Assembly: GCA_963576735.1 (NCBI GenBank)
Contig: OY755187.1
Coordinates: 6,944,001 to 7,008,000 of the forward strand
Reading direction: 5' to 3'
DNA length: 64,000 nt
Origin: Bedellia somnulentella
Lineage: Eukaryota > Arthropoda > Insecta > Lepidoptera > Bedelliidae
The notes under the pieces were generated by a model. It did not search any database and was not told the origin of the DNA. It worked only from the letters and a program-made list of their open reading frames with translations. The position numbers were made by a program, and so were the translations under genes. This document shows positions 1 through 10,103 of this stretch, piece by piece; position 1 is the first letter of the stretch; every line of letters begins with the position of its first letter.

Positions 1-63
1 AACTTCTCTTTGCTCATCTGTTTCGGCAGCAAGAGCAGCACGCTGACGATCTCTCTCATTCTG
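1..63 (-). pseudogene. Arg/Ala-rich repeat fragment, possibly Helitron-associated
   Basis: Read on the minus strand, the first bases give an open stretch containing RDRQRAALAAETDEQRE. Short repeats of the form RxRQRAAxAAETxEQR are familiar from the N-terminal part of Helitron/Pif1-helicase-associated proteins in invertebrates. The fragment runs off the window edge, so neither start nor end is visible and nothing further can be said. It could equally be low-complexity coding sequence of another element. Confidence 0.25.
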
Positions 64-447
64 AAGGGCAAGCACGAGTTATCGACGCGATAACGGTTAG
101 AATGAGATGGCAGTATACGATACTTTAAGTGCGTAAAAGATGGCTGCTTTATCCCACGCGATGACTAGTTTAAATACGGCTCGTGCTTGCCCTGCTGAAG
201 TCTTTGTTTTTTTTCGATGGGTATTTCGTTCTCCCTTACGCGACTTTTCCTTAAAGCATCCTTTGCTTTTCTATCTAGGCCCGCAGGTAAACAAAATAGT
301 AACAAGTAAGCTAAAGTCATAATAACAAATATTATAACTACCTGTTAAAAAAACTATAAAACAGTAAAACTTATCTCTCAAAAACTGTCACTTATTCACT
401 AAAAAAATCAGAGTGATTAAAGAACTTATCACTAAAAAGTATAAAAT

Positions 448-1444
448 AAAAAAGAAAAACAAAAACTTCAAATTAAAAACTAAACAGAAAAATTTAATAT
501 TATTATTTTTTATTTAAAAAAGAACCGCCTTCAAAAATCCAACTGAAAAGTATAAAATAATTTTTATTTATTTTATTATGTACAACTCTATTCAACTTCT
601 TCTTTTTGAAGTCGGTGCCAAACAGACAAATCCAAAATGAAAATTGCTTTATAGAGAAACCATACGAATAATAAATCAATCGATAGTGCCTCAACAACAG
701 TAGGTAACACAATCGCGCTCAAAAATCAAGAAATTTCTTCCGCTCGCAAAGACGTTTCTTTATAAAGGATGGAATTGGGGGACAGTGAGCGGTGCTTAGC
801 CTGGTGTGCATGCGTCGCACTCCGCAGAGAAATTATCATAATATACATGTCACCGTAAAACTGTAATTAATAGTAAATTATAATTTTAGATAGATAGCGA
901 GATAGTAAACTAACGTTAGGTTAGGTTATGTAAGATTATCAGATTTCAAACTAACGGAATTAACAATTCGACAGAGACATGCATGCACCGAGTTGGCACA
1001 ACCAATACTTCTAACACTTTGTAAAAAGACGATCGAGAATCTAAATCACTACATAGTATAAAACAAAGTCGCTTTCTCTTTCCCTGTCTGGTATCCCAGA
1101 CTTATGTATACTTTAATCTGTAAAACTACGAAATGAATTTTAATGCGATTTTTTTTATTAATTGATTAAAAAGGAAGGTTTATAAGGATGACATACGCTG
1201 ATGGGGTGGAGAACTCACTCAACTTGGGCGGGCCACTAATATTCGTTCTTCTTTGTCATGAAAATTGGTTTGGCACCGACTTCAAAAAGAAGAAGTTGAA
1301 TAGAGTTGTACATAATAAAATAAATAAAAATTATTTTATACTTTTCAGTTGGATTTTTGAAGGCGGTTCTTTTTTAAATAAAAAATAATAATATTAAATT
1401 TTTCTGTTTAGTTTTTAATTTGAAGTTTTTGTTTTTCTTTTTTT
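448..1444. repeat. Inverted repeat with ~176-bp arms (448-623 and 1268-1444)
   Basis: The two arms are nearly perfect reverse complements. Both encode the same conceptual peptide (GTDFKKKKLNRVVHNK...), on the minus strand in the left arm and the plus strand in the right arm. The outer ends are A-rich/T-rich and the inner ends read ggtgccaaac / gtttggcacc. The 644-bp spacer has no recognisable gene. The 'gacttcaaaaag' end also appears in other dispersed repeats here (about 3530 and 38770). It may be two opposed copies of a retroposon tail or the arms of a foldback element; no target duplication was identified. Confidence 0.6.
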
Positions 1445-2030
1445 ATCAATTAATTTTTGTTTTATTTTAACTATTATTTTTTAATTACAAATTAACTTTA
1501 TTAACTAACTATAAATTAACTATTATTTTTAATTACAAATGGAAGCTATTATGAAGGTGACATCACAATGTCATATTTACTCTATGTCTAAGCATAAGGC
1601 TATTTTACAAAACTGTCCAATGAAAAGGCTTTAAGTTTTTAGGTGTTCAACCAGAAGGCTATAAATACAAAATACTTTTATTTTATGATATTCTACATTT
1701 AGAGGGTAATAATCGGTTAAATCATCATACCAATTTCCTCCTAAAACAATATATAAAATAAAAATAAATAAAATAAAGTTTCTTTGACAGCTACACAACT
1801 TTACTGTTTTCTGAAAATTTGCTCAACATGTTGTTATAGCCATTAGCGTGGACTCTCCTCATATGTTATGCCTTGCTTGTCAGAAAGCACAGGCAAAATT
1901 AAGTAACACCCGTAATGGCAACTTTATTGTAGATTTATCATGTAATATAATATTACATTAAACTATTTTACTCAAGTATAAAAGTACATACCTAAATAGT
2001 TAGTTCTTTTGAAATAGGAATACTTAAGCA
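1445..2030. other. AT-rich stretch with no recognisable gene
   Basis: Both strands are closed by frequent stops. The part nearest the YqaJ fragment downstream may be its decayed N-terminal region, but no motif can be named. Confidence 0.4.
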
Positions 2031-2122
2031 AAATGGTGCTGAGGTCATACAAATGGTAACGCCCGTAACATGGAATGAGTGGTTAAATAAAAGAATGTGG
2101 AATAATTTTGGTAAATAGATTT

Positions 2123-2324
2123 ATGAAGGCCTCTCCTGATGGCATTAGTGATGACTTTGTAGTTGAAGTAAAATGCCCTATTTCTAATAGAACTTTACAA
2201 AATAATATATAAATAATAAATTAAGAGATATGTTCATGGCACAAATACAATTACAAATATATGCTGCTAAGGAAACTAAAGGCATTTTCTGTGTTGAATG
2301 GAATATAGACTTTTCAGACTATTA
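2123..2324 (+). pseudogene. YqaJ-type exonuclease domain fragment
   Basis: Two short plus-strand frames carry the hallmarks of the YqaJ/lambda-exonuclease fold used by many invertebrate mobile-element proteins. The first has SPDGIS followed by VVEVKCP (metal-binding D, then the E-x-K pair); the second has AQIQLQIYAA, the Gln-rich helix, then GIFCVEW. A stop (TAA) and a frame change separate the two blocks, and a further stop follows at 2322. The expected order and spacing are kept, so this is a broken copy of a real domain. The host element is not identifiable; upstream sequence is too decayed to show the full ORF. Confidence 0.5.
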
Positions 2325-2464
2325 AACTGTTTTAATGACGAGAATGATACTAATAATAAGATTTATGAAGTGAAAAATGTGGAAAGATCAATATCATCAA
2401 TAAAGAAAACAATGTTGAGAACTCAAATAAAATAAGTTCCCCGCCGAAGAAAGAAAAGAAAATG

Positions 2465-2640
2465 AAGACAACATCAGATGATTGGTTGGCTAACATATTA
2501 CAAGAAAGCATTCAGTAATGGGATAAAATACAGAGAGAATTAAATCAAAATATTTCTAATCAATATGATGAGAAGCTTTTTTGCTTATAGCTGTATAAAG
2601 AATTAAAAAAAGTTCCATTTGGCTACTAAATTTGAATTGC
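2465..2640 (+). pseudogene. Possible BESS-motif C-terminal fragment
   Basis: A plus-strand read gives DDWLANILQESIQ, then a stop, and later DEKLFCL, a stop and LYKELKKVPFG. The DxxLFxLxLxxxLKK pattern resembles the BESS motif at the end of MADF-BESS proteins, which accompany PIF/Harbinger transposases (compare the MADF gene at 46.9-47.6 kb). Several stops are present, so it is not functional. The resemblance is short and could be chance. Confidence 0.28.
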
Positions 2641-3211
2641 CCAAGGTAATAGAAAAGGGGCAGGCATTACCATCACCTGTTCATATCATAAATCAGCATA
2701 TCACGCCTAACGCAGGATTTTGCCAGAACTAACAGTACTCAAACCCACAAGGATATTTTACTGGATATTCTACAGTCGCACCTGCACAGTCTATCACCTT
2801 CATCATCTATTAGCATTTTATGCCTTGACAACTCTGAGTCTTCTATCATACAAAATAGTGATACTGATATTGAGTGAAAATAAATGCCTTACCTTAGAGT
2901 TGTCATGAGTTTTTCTTCTGGTAACATGGTAACATGCTCAACCTCATCTATGTGAGACTATTTATACCAATGTATCAGAAGATTTAATTTGTTTACTGAT
3001 TGTTGCAACTAATTCATCAAACGAATTTGTAGACATTCTTAAATAGTTAAAAAATTTGGGCTCCAAATTCCTCAGCTTTGAGTATAAAGTAATAAACTGG
3101 CCATGGGTGAGGCGATCACGCAAAATTGGATGAACCCAATACTTTCGTTTTCGTCTTTTTTTTTAAGAGTAAGTCGACACATATCGCTTTTTCGACTTCC
3201 ATTGTTGAAAT

Positions 3212-3934
3212 CAGTGTTGCAAAAGCGAAAGTTAAAAAATCGGGTAATTTTCCAGTAAAAAATCGGGAGAAATCGGGAGATTTTTTAGTCTTAATAAAAC
3301 ATCAGTATTTTTTGCTAATAATCTAGTTAAAGTATTTTATTTAAGTATATAAAAATATATAGGTAGTACTGATCATTTTAGTGCCACTTCTAGAATTTTA
3401 GTAATCATTTTTTTATCAATAATTAGATTTTGTTGGGCATGAAACCTCATGTGGGGATTATTGTACTGTTCAATCAAGGAAAGAAAAATTTTGACACCAG
3501 CAGGAATTGAACCCGCGGAATTCCGTTTTTAACCAACTTCAAAAAAAGGAGTGTTCTCAATTCGACCGTATTTTTTTTTTTCATTCCATTGATTAGTATT
3601 TTAACATGAATATTGAAATTTTCACAAGTTAAATTATTTTACAATAATTAACTCTATTGCAAAGCGTTTCGATGTTATATTTTTTGTGTATATTGACGTC
3701 ACTGCCGTGTTAAAAGGCCCTGTGAGAATTTTATGGGAATTCCCGTGCGTGAGAATCCCGTGGTCAGTGTTACTATGTGATTCTTGATGTTTTCCGACTT
3801 TAGAATGCTATATTAACTATTATTTTAATGTCAAATGCAAAAAATCGGGAGATATGGTCACTAAATCGGGATATCGGGAGGGAAAGGCCAAAATCGGTAG
3901 ATCTCCCGATAAAACGGGAACTTTTGCAACACTG
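3212..3934. mobile_element. Nonautonomous hAT-type element (CAGTGTTGCAAAAG TIRs)
   Basis: The ends are perfect 14-bp inverted repeats: CAGTGTTGCAAAAG at 3212 and CTTTTGCAACACTG ending at 3934. They are flanked by an identical 8-bp duplication, GTTGAAAT, at 3204-3211 and 3935-3942. An 8-bp duplication with CAG..CTG ends is diagnostic of the hAT superfamily. The 723-bp interior has no transposase; its subterminal regions repeat 'aaatcgggag'-like units. A piece of another retroposon (about 3420-3575, containing a box-B-like 'gaattgaacccgcgg') is nested inside. Confidence 0.85.
3420..3575 (-). repeat. SINE-2 family fragment nested in the hAT element
   Basis: The string 'ggaaagaaaaattttgacaccagcaggaattgaacccgcgg' corresponds to the reverse complement of the tRNA-derived SINE seen whole at 38.1, 38.4 and 41.9 kb, and 'cctcatgtgggg' upstream matches that family's 3' part. 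It is fused to a 'caacttcaaaaaaaggagtg' tail found inverted at about 38760. Confidence 0.5.
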
Positions 3935-4440
3935 GTTGAAATGAAGATGAAGGAAGCGGCTAACACCCTACCCCACTCCTAATACTTACCGCGCATGTCT
4001 CAATTTACATCCTTGCAGATTAGAACCGTGCGATTTGTCACCGCGCCGATTCCGCCGTGTCTGAACTGGCCCTTACGCTTACTTTTAAGACTTGTCAGAA
4101 GTGAAATAAAAACTTTCAATTTCAGTACATATCATCTGTCTGATCATTACCGGTTTGATACCGGATGGGCCACACGTACGTACGAGAGTCCACATTGTCC
4201 ATCCACCTGTCCATTGGGGAAACAAAGCTAACAAGTTGCTAAATTGGTGTTTGTGTTTTGAGTATCGAATAGATCGGTCTGGAAAATGAAAACCGTAACG
4301 TAATGCACGTAACACCCGTTGCCACACATTTTATTTTACGACTCGCATCGCAACACATCACAGACGATATAGGCATATATATTCATAAATTAACTTAAAT
4401 TCTTACCATCTCACTATACTCTTTATCACCGCGGTCCGAA

Positions 4441-4510
4441 CACAGATTACATGACGATGAAATCTATTAGATCGCTGTCAGCACACGTAGTATCTATATT
4501 GTAATCTGTG
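4441..4510. repeat. 70-bp inverted repeat (CACAGATTACA arms)
   Basis: CACAGATTACA at 4441 pairs with TGTAATCTGTG ending at 4510, leaving a 48-bp loop. It is short and could be a small MITE or a chance palindrome; no flanking duplication is evident. Confidence 0.35.
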
Positions 4511-4644
4511 GTCAGCACTTAAATCTTGGGCCCGGGCTCAAAAGGTCTAGAAACCAGGGCCGTAAAACCATTAATAAAAAAAAAAAAAATCTTGGGCCGA
4601 GGCTGCGAGGCTATTAAATAGCATTACAGATCCACAATCTTATC

Positions 4645-4845
4645 TTGGCCGGTAAGGGCGTCGCTGTCATCGATATTAGTATTGCTGGTAAATAAAAATT
4701 AACCATTATAAGGGAAATAATTTTACATCATACAGGCTAATTTATGTAGTCCAGTATTGAAATGTCTTAATAAAACAAATAATATAATATAATATTCATT
4801 TCATTAATAATTAGTTGCTATGTAGTGTCGGCTTAGAAATAACAT
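4645..4845 (+). repeat. Dispersed repeat, also at 21885-22045
   Basis: The block reading 'ttggccggtaaggg...accattataagggaaataattttacatca...gaaatgtcttaataaaac...tgtagtgtcggcttagaa' occurs here and again around 21885-22045 in the same order. Both copies lead into the head of repeat family A ('tgtagtgtcggcttagaa'). This suggests one longer repeat, truncated here at about 4845. Confidence 0.6.
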
Positions 4846-5099
4846 TATTATCACCCCACCATTGGAGTGAATTAAATATAAGTGAGAAAACATAATAAAA
4901 TACTATAAAACATTCCATTAATTTCATATCCATCCATCCATCCACGCCAATCTTCAGTGTCAATAGCCAAACATTGGCGGAAACGTCAACTAAACATCAC
5001 AGCTGATCTTTCCGCCAAAAGAAGATTCTCATATTTATTCGGTCGAATAAGCCGCGGCGTAAATCTTGGTCCAAATGAACGTTAGCGCGCTTACGAAAT

Positions 5100-5263
5100 C
5101 CCGCGTGACGTCATTACCGGCGCCATTTTGCGATTACAACGATATTGCATTCAACAAGCTGTGTGAGCGAAATGTTAAACTGAGAACTGACGTTTAAAAT
5201 GTACGTTAAAGTTAAGAAAGTATTGTTTTGTTCTCTTTCTTTCGCCGAAAATGGAAAACATCC
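5100..5263 (+). promoter_or_regulatory. Candidate promoter (CRE) with first coding exon
   Basis: A consensus cAMP-response element TGACGTCA lies at about 5106 in a locally GC-richer segment that continues 'ttaccggcgccattttgcg'. About 140 bp downstream an ATG at 5251 opens MENIPEGQLFTE, followed by 'gaga|gtatgt', a good splice donor. A first exon of an unrecognised gene would look like this, but no downstream exon was identified and the open frame is only 29 codons. The evidence is circumstantial. Confidence 0.22.
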
Positions 5264-5567
5264 CAGAGGGTCAACTCTTTACAGAGAGTATGTGTGTATT
5301 TCGTAGTGTTGTGGAAAGAATATTTTTAGTAAATAAGTAATATTATAACAATTAAAATTATATATATATACAGCGTGTTAGTTTGACGGCGATTGTTAAA
5401 TTACATAAGCCAATAGATATGACTATTTTAAATAACTACGTATTGAAGACACACATTATACAATGGTTAAGAGACAAAGATTACGAAACAACAGAAGATA
5501 TTATAAATATAATAAAGTAATATAATAGAATAATATATTTATATATATAATAACCATACATAATAAT

Positions 5568-5940
5568 GCCAACCGTGATAGCCCAGTGGGTAGAACACGC
5601 AGTTATCGTGCAAACGACTAGTGTTCAAATCCTGGGTCGGGCCTACACCAATTTGTCTTTTCTAAAGACATATGTGTGGATAATTTATCATGGTTGTTAA
5701 CGGTGAGGGAAAACATCGTGAGGAAACCCACATGGCTGAGTTGTACTTAGTCATGTGACAGTGTATTCGTACAAAACGGCGATAGGCCTGCCCCCTATCA
5801 CGTGAGTACACTGTCCATGCAAAACGTGGGTACTCTGAACACCAGGTGACAAAGTCACGTGATGTTCAGAAGTATTAGGTACCTCTGCCAACCCCTTCGG
5901 GGATATTCGGCGTGAACGTTTATGTTATGTTATGTTATGT

Positions 5941-5945
<5 letters not shown>
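5568..5945 (+). repeat. tRNA-derived SINE, family 1, full-length copy
   Basis: The 5' head has Pol III promoter elements: box A 'tagcccagtgg' and box B 'gttcaaatcc'. A conserved body follows (about 5650-5900: 'gtgagggaaaacatcgtgaggaaaccc', 'ggcgataggcctgcccc', 'cccttcggggata') and the copy ends in (TATGT)n. Other copies lie at 21350-21730 (-), 34781-35050 (-), 35554-35935 (+) and, truncated, 32858-33050 (+). It is a retroposon, not a tRNA gene: the cloverleaf is not intact. Confidence 0.85.
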
Positions 5946-5974
<29 letters not shown>

Positions 5975-6035
5975 TACACTATTCGTCACATATACCCATA
6001 CACCACCCACAAACACACACACACACACACACACA
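5941..6035. repeat. (TA)n and (AC)n microsatellites
   Basis: A TA run at about 5941-5967 directly continues the SINE tail; an AC run at about 6011-6035 follows. Confidence 0.9.
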
Positions 6036-6318
6036 AACTCTTACACATACCACAGCTAAGCATGATGGCCAAAGTTATATTATAATAGAATAGTATTGAG
6101 ACTACTTTTAATTTTGTTAAACCAAGATTGGAAACTGTTCCTTAAGATACAGGATACCCTCCTAGTTTAGGGAACAGTGACTCAAAAAAATAAATAAATT
6201 AAAAGCTATTGTATGTAATAAGTCTTACTTGTAAAGATCATAGTTTTATATTCATATATTTCACTATGTAATTCTAGATGTAAGCTTTTATAGTAACTTT
6301 TTGGCTGAATAAACGTTA

Positions 6319-6437
6319 TCTATACTTATAATAAATCTGTAGAGAGGTCAATTCTGTACATGAAATATATTTTCAAAATAACTATCAGGTGATGATTAGG
6401 GATCGATACTGATGCCAAAAATGCAATCAGTAAAATT

Positions 6438-6471
<34 letters not shown>

Positions 6472-6800
6472 GGTTTGTATGTTCCTTATGGAAACAAAAA
6501 CTACTCGACGGATTTTAACGAAACTTGGTACAATTATTCTTCATACTCCTGCACAGGTTTTTGTATACTTTCCAGCAGAGTAGTAAAGGGGAATTTTGGG
6601 AAATCTTGGAAAAACGGGACAAGTTACTCCATTTTTTAAACTTCCGTCGCGTGTGCAGCCTTAATGGTTAAAGTTACATAAAATGTATGTATGGAGGAAA
6701 AAATCTTCATAAAATTTTCTAAAAAAAAATGTTCAACAGCATATGTCTATCTTTTATGGTTGACTCACAATATCACGTGTAACTCCTGATAGCTTAGTAG
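6319..6800 (+). repeat. Helitron-like dispersed repeat with (TCTG)n
   Basis: It begins TCTATACTTATAATAAATCTG after an A, a 5' end typical of nonautonomous Lep1-like Helitrons. It contains a TCTG run at about 6440-6472 and the phrase 'actcgacggattttaacgaaacttgg', shared in diverged form with the copy near 60055 ('actcgacggattaggatgaaacttgg'). The 3' end was not located, so the right boundary is approximate. Confidence 0.45.
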
Positions 6801-7204
6801 TTCGGAGTATTCTGATTATATTTGTTTACTCTTACGTTTATAATACTCTCACTCATCCCTAATTTAAAAAAGGTAACATTATTACCTATTCAATAAAAAA
6901 AATATCATAGAAATCAGTAGAGAAACAGCGAAATTACACATGAAATAAGCCATCGCGCCCGTGACCAAAACCAAATAATTACTAATTAACATATTAAATA
7001 CTAGATGGCGCCAGTAGTTGTAGTTGTTATAGTACTTCATTGCGTTTTACTCAACTCAACTTCAACTCATTCTAAAAATTAGTTTATGTTCGAAAATACT
7101 AAACCATTCATATGAGCGCTTTCACAGAAATCACAAAGCTACACTCAGGGGCTGGAAATAAAAACTTCCCTCCATCCTCACTTTGTAGTTTTTAACAGCG
7201 CAAA

Positions 7205-7440
7205 CCTCATACAAAAGTAAAGTAAAGTAAAAAGACATTTATTTGGCAAATTAACACACATACACACAAACGTAAACAGAATGACACATAATAGAAAACA
7301 CATTGAAAACACAAAGATAAAAAAATATATATAGTAAAAACATTAATTAACATTGCCAAAAGGGTGTCGTCTCAGCATGTGTGCCTGGAACGGGATACAG
7401 ACCGTTCCGAGACACGCTGGTTTTCAGCCGACACCGCCTA
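7205..7440 (-). repeat. Dispersed repeat with strong nested hairpin (7363-7435)
   Basis: A 73-base segment folds on itself. Outer stem GGTGTCG (7363) pairs with CGACACC (ending 7435); inner stem GGAACGG (7387) pairs with CCGTTCC (ending 7408); the segment between the stems also pairs imperfectly (cagc..tgtgt with acacgctg). The neighbouring 'agtaaagtaaagtaaaaagacatttatttggc' looks like the reverse of a retroposon tail, so the hairpin would be the 3' region of a minus-oriented retroposon. Confidence 0.5.
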
Positions 7441-8075
7441 ATTTAAACAAAACAAAAATATAATATAACAAGATAAAACAAACCTACACATTTTTATTTT
7501 ATAACTAACAACGTTTCAAATACTAAAAAAATTTCAATAACTAACAATAAAATAAAAAAACACTCATTATATTGTAAGTACATACCAATTAATAAATAAA
7601 GTAAAAATTATAAAAATAGATATAAAGCGCGCTGTGATTTGCATATTCACCAATAGATGGCACTGTCGGTAATTGCTACATCGCGGTATGATTTCTTCTT
7701 TATTAGAGTATATAAACCAAAAAATTCTTCGTCTGTCATTGAGCCAAGGTATGTCATGGCATGAAACATGTTAACAATATGTTTTCATTGTCATGATGAT
7801 GAACACACGTTCGTATGATTCAATAGATTAGGTAAGTTTTGTATGTAGAAGTTTATGGTATTAGAACTTCGGTCGGGCGATTCCTTCGAAGTTCGTTCCG
7901 AAGTGGCGTCGAGCCATTACGGCGTAAATTAGGCAACATAAACTGAGTGTCATTGAAATCCAGCAAGACGTAGCGTTGTATATCTCACTCTTTTTAATGA
8001 GTATTGAGTGAGAGCCTCATTTTACTTCATGAGGTAGCCCTCATTTGAGGCGAGGTAAAGAGAATGAAATTTACG

Positions 8076-8209
8076 CCCGATTTCTGAATTGAGTATTCCA
8101 TCTGAGAACAACTTAAGTATCGTTCTGTCGCATTGAAATCTTAACATCTGAATGAGACAAAACGATACTTAAGTTGTTCTCAGCTTGAATACTCAATTCA
8201 GAAATCGGG
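8076..8209. mobile_element. 134-bp palindromic MITE (CCCGATTTCTGAATTGAGTA)
   Basis: The element is almost wholly an inverted repeat. CCCGATTTCTGAATTGAGTA at 8076 is mirrored by TACTCAATTCAGAAATCGGG ending at 8209, and the inner part (gagaacaacttaagtatcgtt / aacgatacttaagttgttctc) pairs too. There is no coding capacity. The superfamily is not determined because flanking duplications are unclear. Confidence 0.75.
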
Positions 8210-8332
8210 TGATACTCTATTAACGGGTCAACAGTGAGGCACGCGTAATGTTGCCGCTTTGCACTGAATGAGGGAAAATGAGTTCTAAGTTCTAATGTTT
8301 TATACTTGGTATTTTTTTATAAATAAACTTAA

Positions 8333-8752
8333 GGGCATCCCCGCATTTTGCAGCCATTGCGCTCACTCTTACGTCAAATTTACTGAGAGAGACGGAAAAA
8401 ACGCGCGCGCAGGATAAATGTAGTTTCTTTAGTTTTATTGAATAACTATAATGTTTAAATGAAAAGTTAAACATCAAAGTTACAGATGTTAAAGCTACGC
8501 GTATGTAGACACATGAGTTCACATGTATGTTATGCCAGTGGAGCCTATACGGTTTTTATGAAAACAAAGCATGTTCCAATTCAATTTTTTTCATCATATT
8601 TTTCAGCAATTTATTAAAATGTTAAACATCAAATTTTAACACCATGAACTAATCACCAACATAAATTTTATTTATGTCATATCAATATCATCAAATCAGA
8701 CTTTATAGAACTTCCAAACAATCAATATCAACCTATTTTTCCGGGGACGCCC
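8333..8752. mobile_element. TTAA-flanked MITE (GGGCATCCCCG / CGGGGACGCCC)
   Basis: GGGCATCCCCG at 8333 and CGGGGACGCCC ending at 8752 are inverted with one mismatch, and each end is abutted by TTAA (8329-8332 and 8753-8756). TTAA duplications belong to piggyBac and Kolobok elements; GGG ends favour Kolobok. The 420-bp interior lacks a transposase. Confidence 0.7.
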
Positions 8753-8854
8753 TTAATTAAATAATTCAAAATTTGTAAATTGTAACAAACTTTCTATAAC
8801 TGCTTTATTAGTTTTTTTACTCACTTCGGCCCATTAATATCATTAAGCTTTTCT

Positions 8855-9178
8855 AATTTGCCGTGCAGTGCCGGCTTTGCCGTGTAGTGCCGACTTAGAT
8901 TGCCGTGTAGTGCCGGCTTAGATTGCCGTGTAGTGCCGGCTTAGAATGTCGCTACCCCTTTCTACCCACGGGTGTCGTAAGAGGTGACTAAGGGTATGGG
9001 GCCTTTAGTGGTTTTTGGGTGATGCGGTTGGAAACCCATCACCAACTATACTACATTTCTGCCATCTACTCCCCTATTAATATCCAAATGTGGCTGAGGA
9101 GATTCTAGCTCTGCAGCTCTGGCTACCCCGTTTTGGGATTTATGGCCGTGAGTATATGTATTGTATGTATGTAAGCTA
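8855..9178 (+). repeat. Repeat family A with tandemly reiterated head
   Basis: Family A runs from 'gtgtagtgccggcttagaatgtcgctacccc' through 'gtcgtaagaggtgactaagggt' and 'gatgcggttggaaacccatcacc' to 'gtgagtatatgtatgtatgt'. Other copies: 16600-16862 (-), 18095-18335 (-), 22010-22265 (+), 27120-27352 (-), 34120-34445 (-), 38600-38935 (-), 42850-43030 (-). Here the first ~23 bases (ttgccgtgtagtgccggctt) are reiterated about four times (8858-8945), which no other copy in the window shows. Confidence 0.7.
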
Positions 9179-9829
9179 ATCTAAGGTAAAGTTAAATGGG
9201 TAGTATTTGTAAGAAAACGCTAAAATAAACTGACTAATCATTCCATCAAACTGACCCGACTCCTTCAACCGCGACACGAGTATAATGTATGTATCGACTC
9301 AACATTTAAATAGTCGGTAACTCACTCACTCACTTTGGTCTGTTCGAGTGCAGCCTCGACTCGCGCCTCGAAAAAGTGAGGAGCTACGTGAGGTGGTTTA
9401 TATTTCAAATACGAGAACTCCCTCATTTTCTCGCGACGAGTAACTCAAACGAGGTACCTCACGAGTGAGGGGTTATCACTAAGCAAGAAGGCTCTCTATT
9501 TCCAGTGTATTTTTTTACTCTATGGCTACACTATTCAGGAGTGCTCTAAGTAGTAATCATTGCGCTAAATTTCACAAATCTTGAGCAGTGTTTGAAGAAA
9601 CCTCAGATATTAATAAAACAACGCTACCCGTGCGAAGCTGGGCCGATCCACTATTATTATTATTATTGTTACTTCAATATTAATTCGTATATTAAAGTTT
9701 AATGCGTAATATCCACCGTATGAAATAAAAAAACAGGTTAAACCCGCTTTAGCAGAAAAACTTACTTTCTCCATCAGATGGAAAACTGTAGTTACCTACA
9801 CTAGCCTAGCGCACACACTCCTACCCGTA

Positions 9830-9960
9830 TAATGTCTCCGCATTATGACAGCAATGCAAATTTGAATTTCGCGGCCTTAACATGGCCGTTTGATTTTTCT
9901 TTGAACTTACAGCCGCGCCTGGTGCCGCTGTGGTCTTAGTTGTCTCGTATTTCAACCCAG
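9830..9960 (+). repeat. Dispersed repeat, also at 17190-17310
   Basis: The segment 'ttgaatttcgcggc...ttctttgaac..acagccgc..cctggtgcc...ctcttagt.g.ctcgtattccaac.cagtatt' is shared with 17190-17310 at roughly 75-80% by eye. Neither copy codes for anything recognisable. Confidence 0.5.
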
Positions 9961-10103
9961 TATTTATTTCAATTTACATAAATTTAATATACGATATTCT
10001 TTATTATTAAATCTATTTGATTTTAACATATATTTACACATTTAACTATATATACAGGTAAAAAATAAAATAAAATTATAATATATGAAAAACCTAACCT
10101 ACA

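Noticed and set aside
4085..4327. Overlapping open frames at 3995-4327
   Set aside because: No motif on either strand and both frames are short; nothing supports coding.
5575..5640. tRNA gene
   Set aside because: Boxes A and B are present, but the stems do not form a full cloverleaf and the same sequence heads every SINE-1 copy; the same applies to SINE-2 heads at 20.3, 38.1, 38.4 and 41.9 kb.
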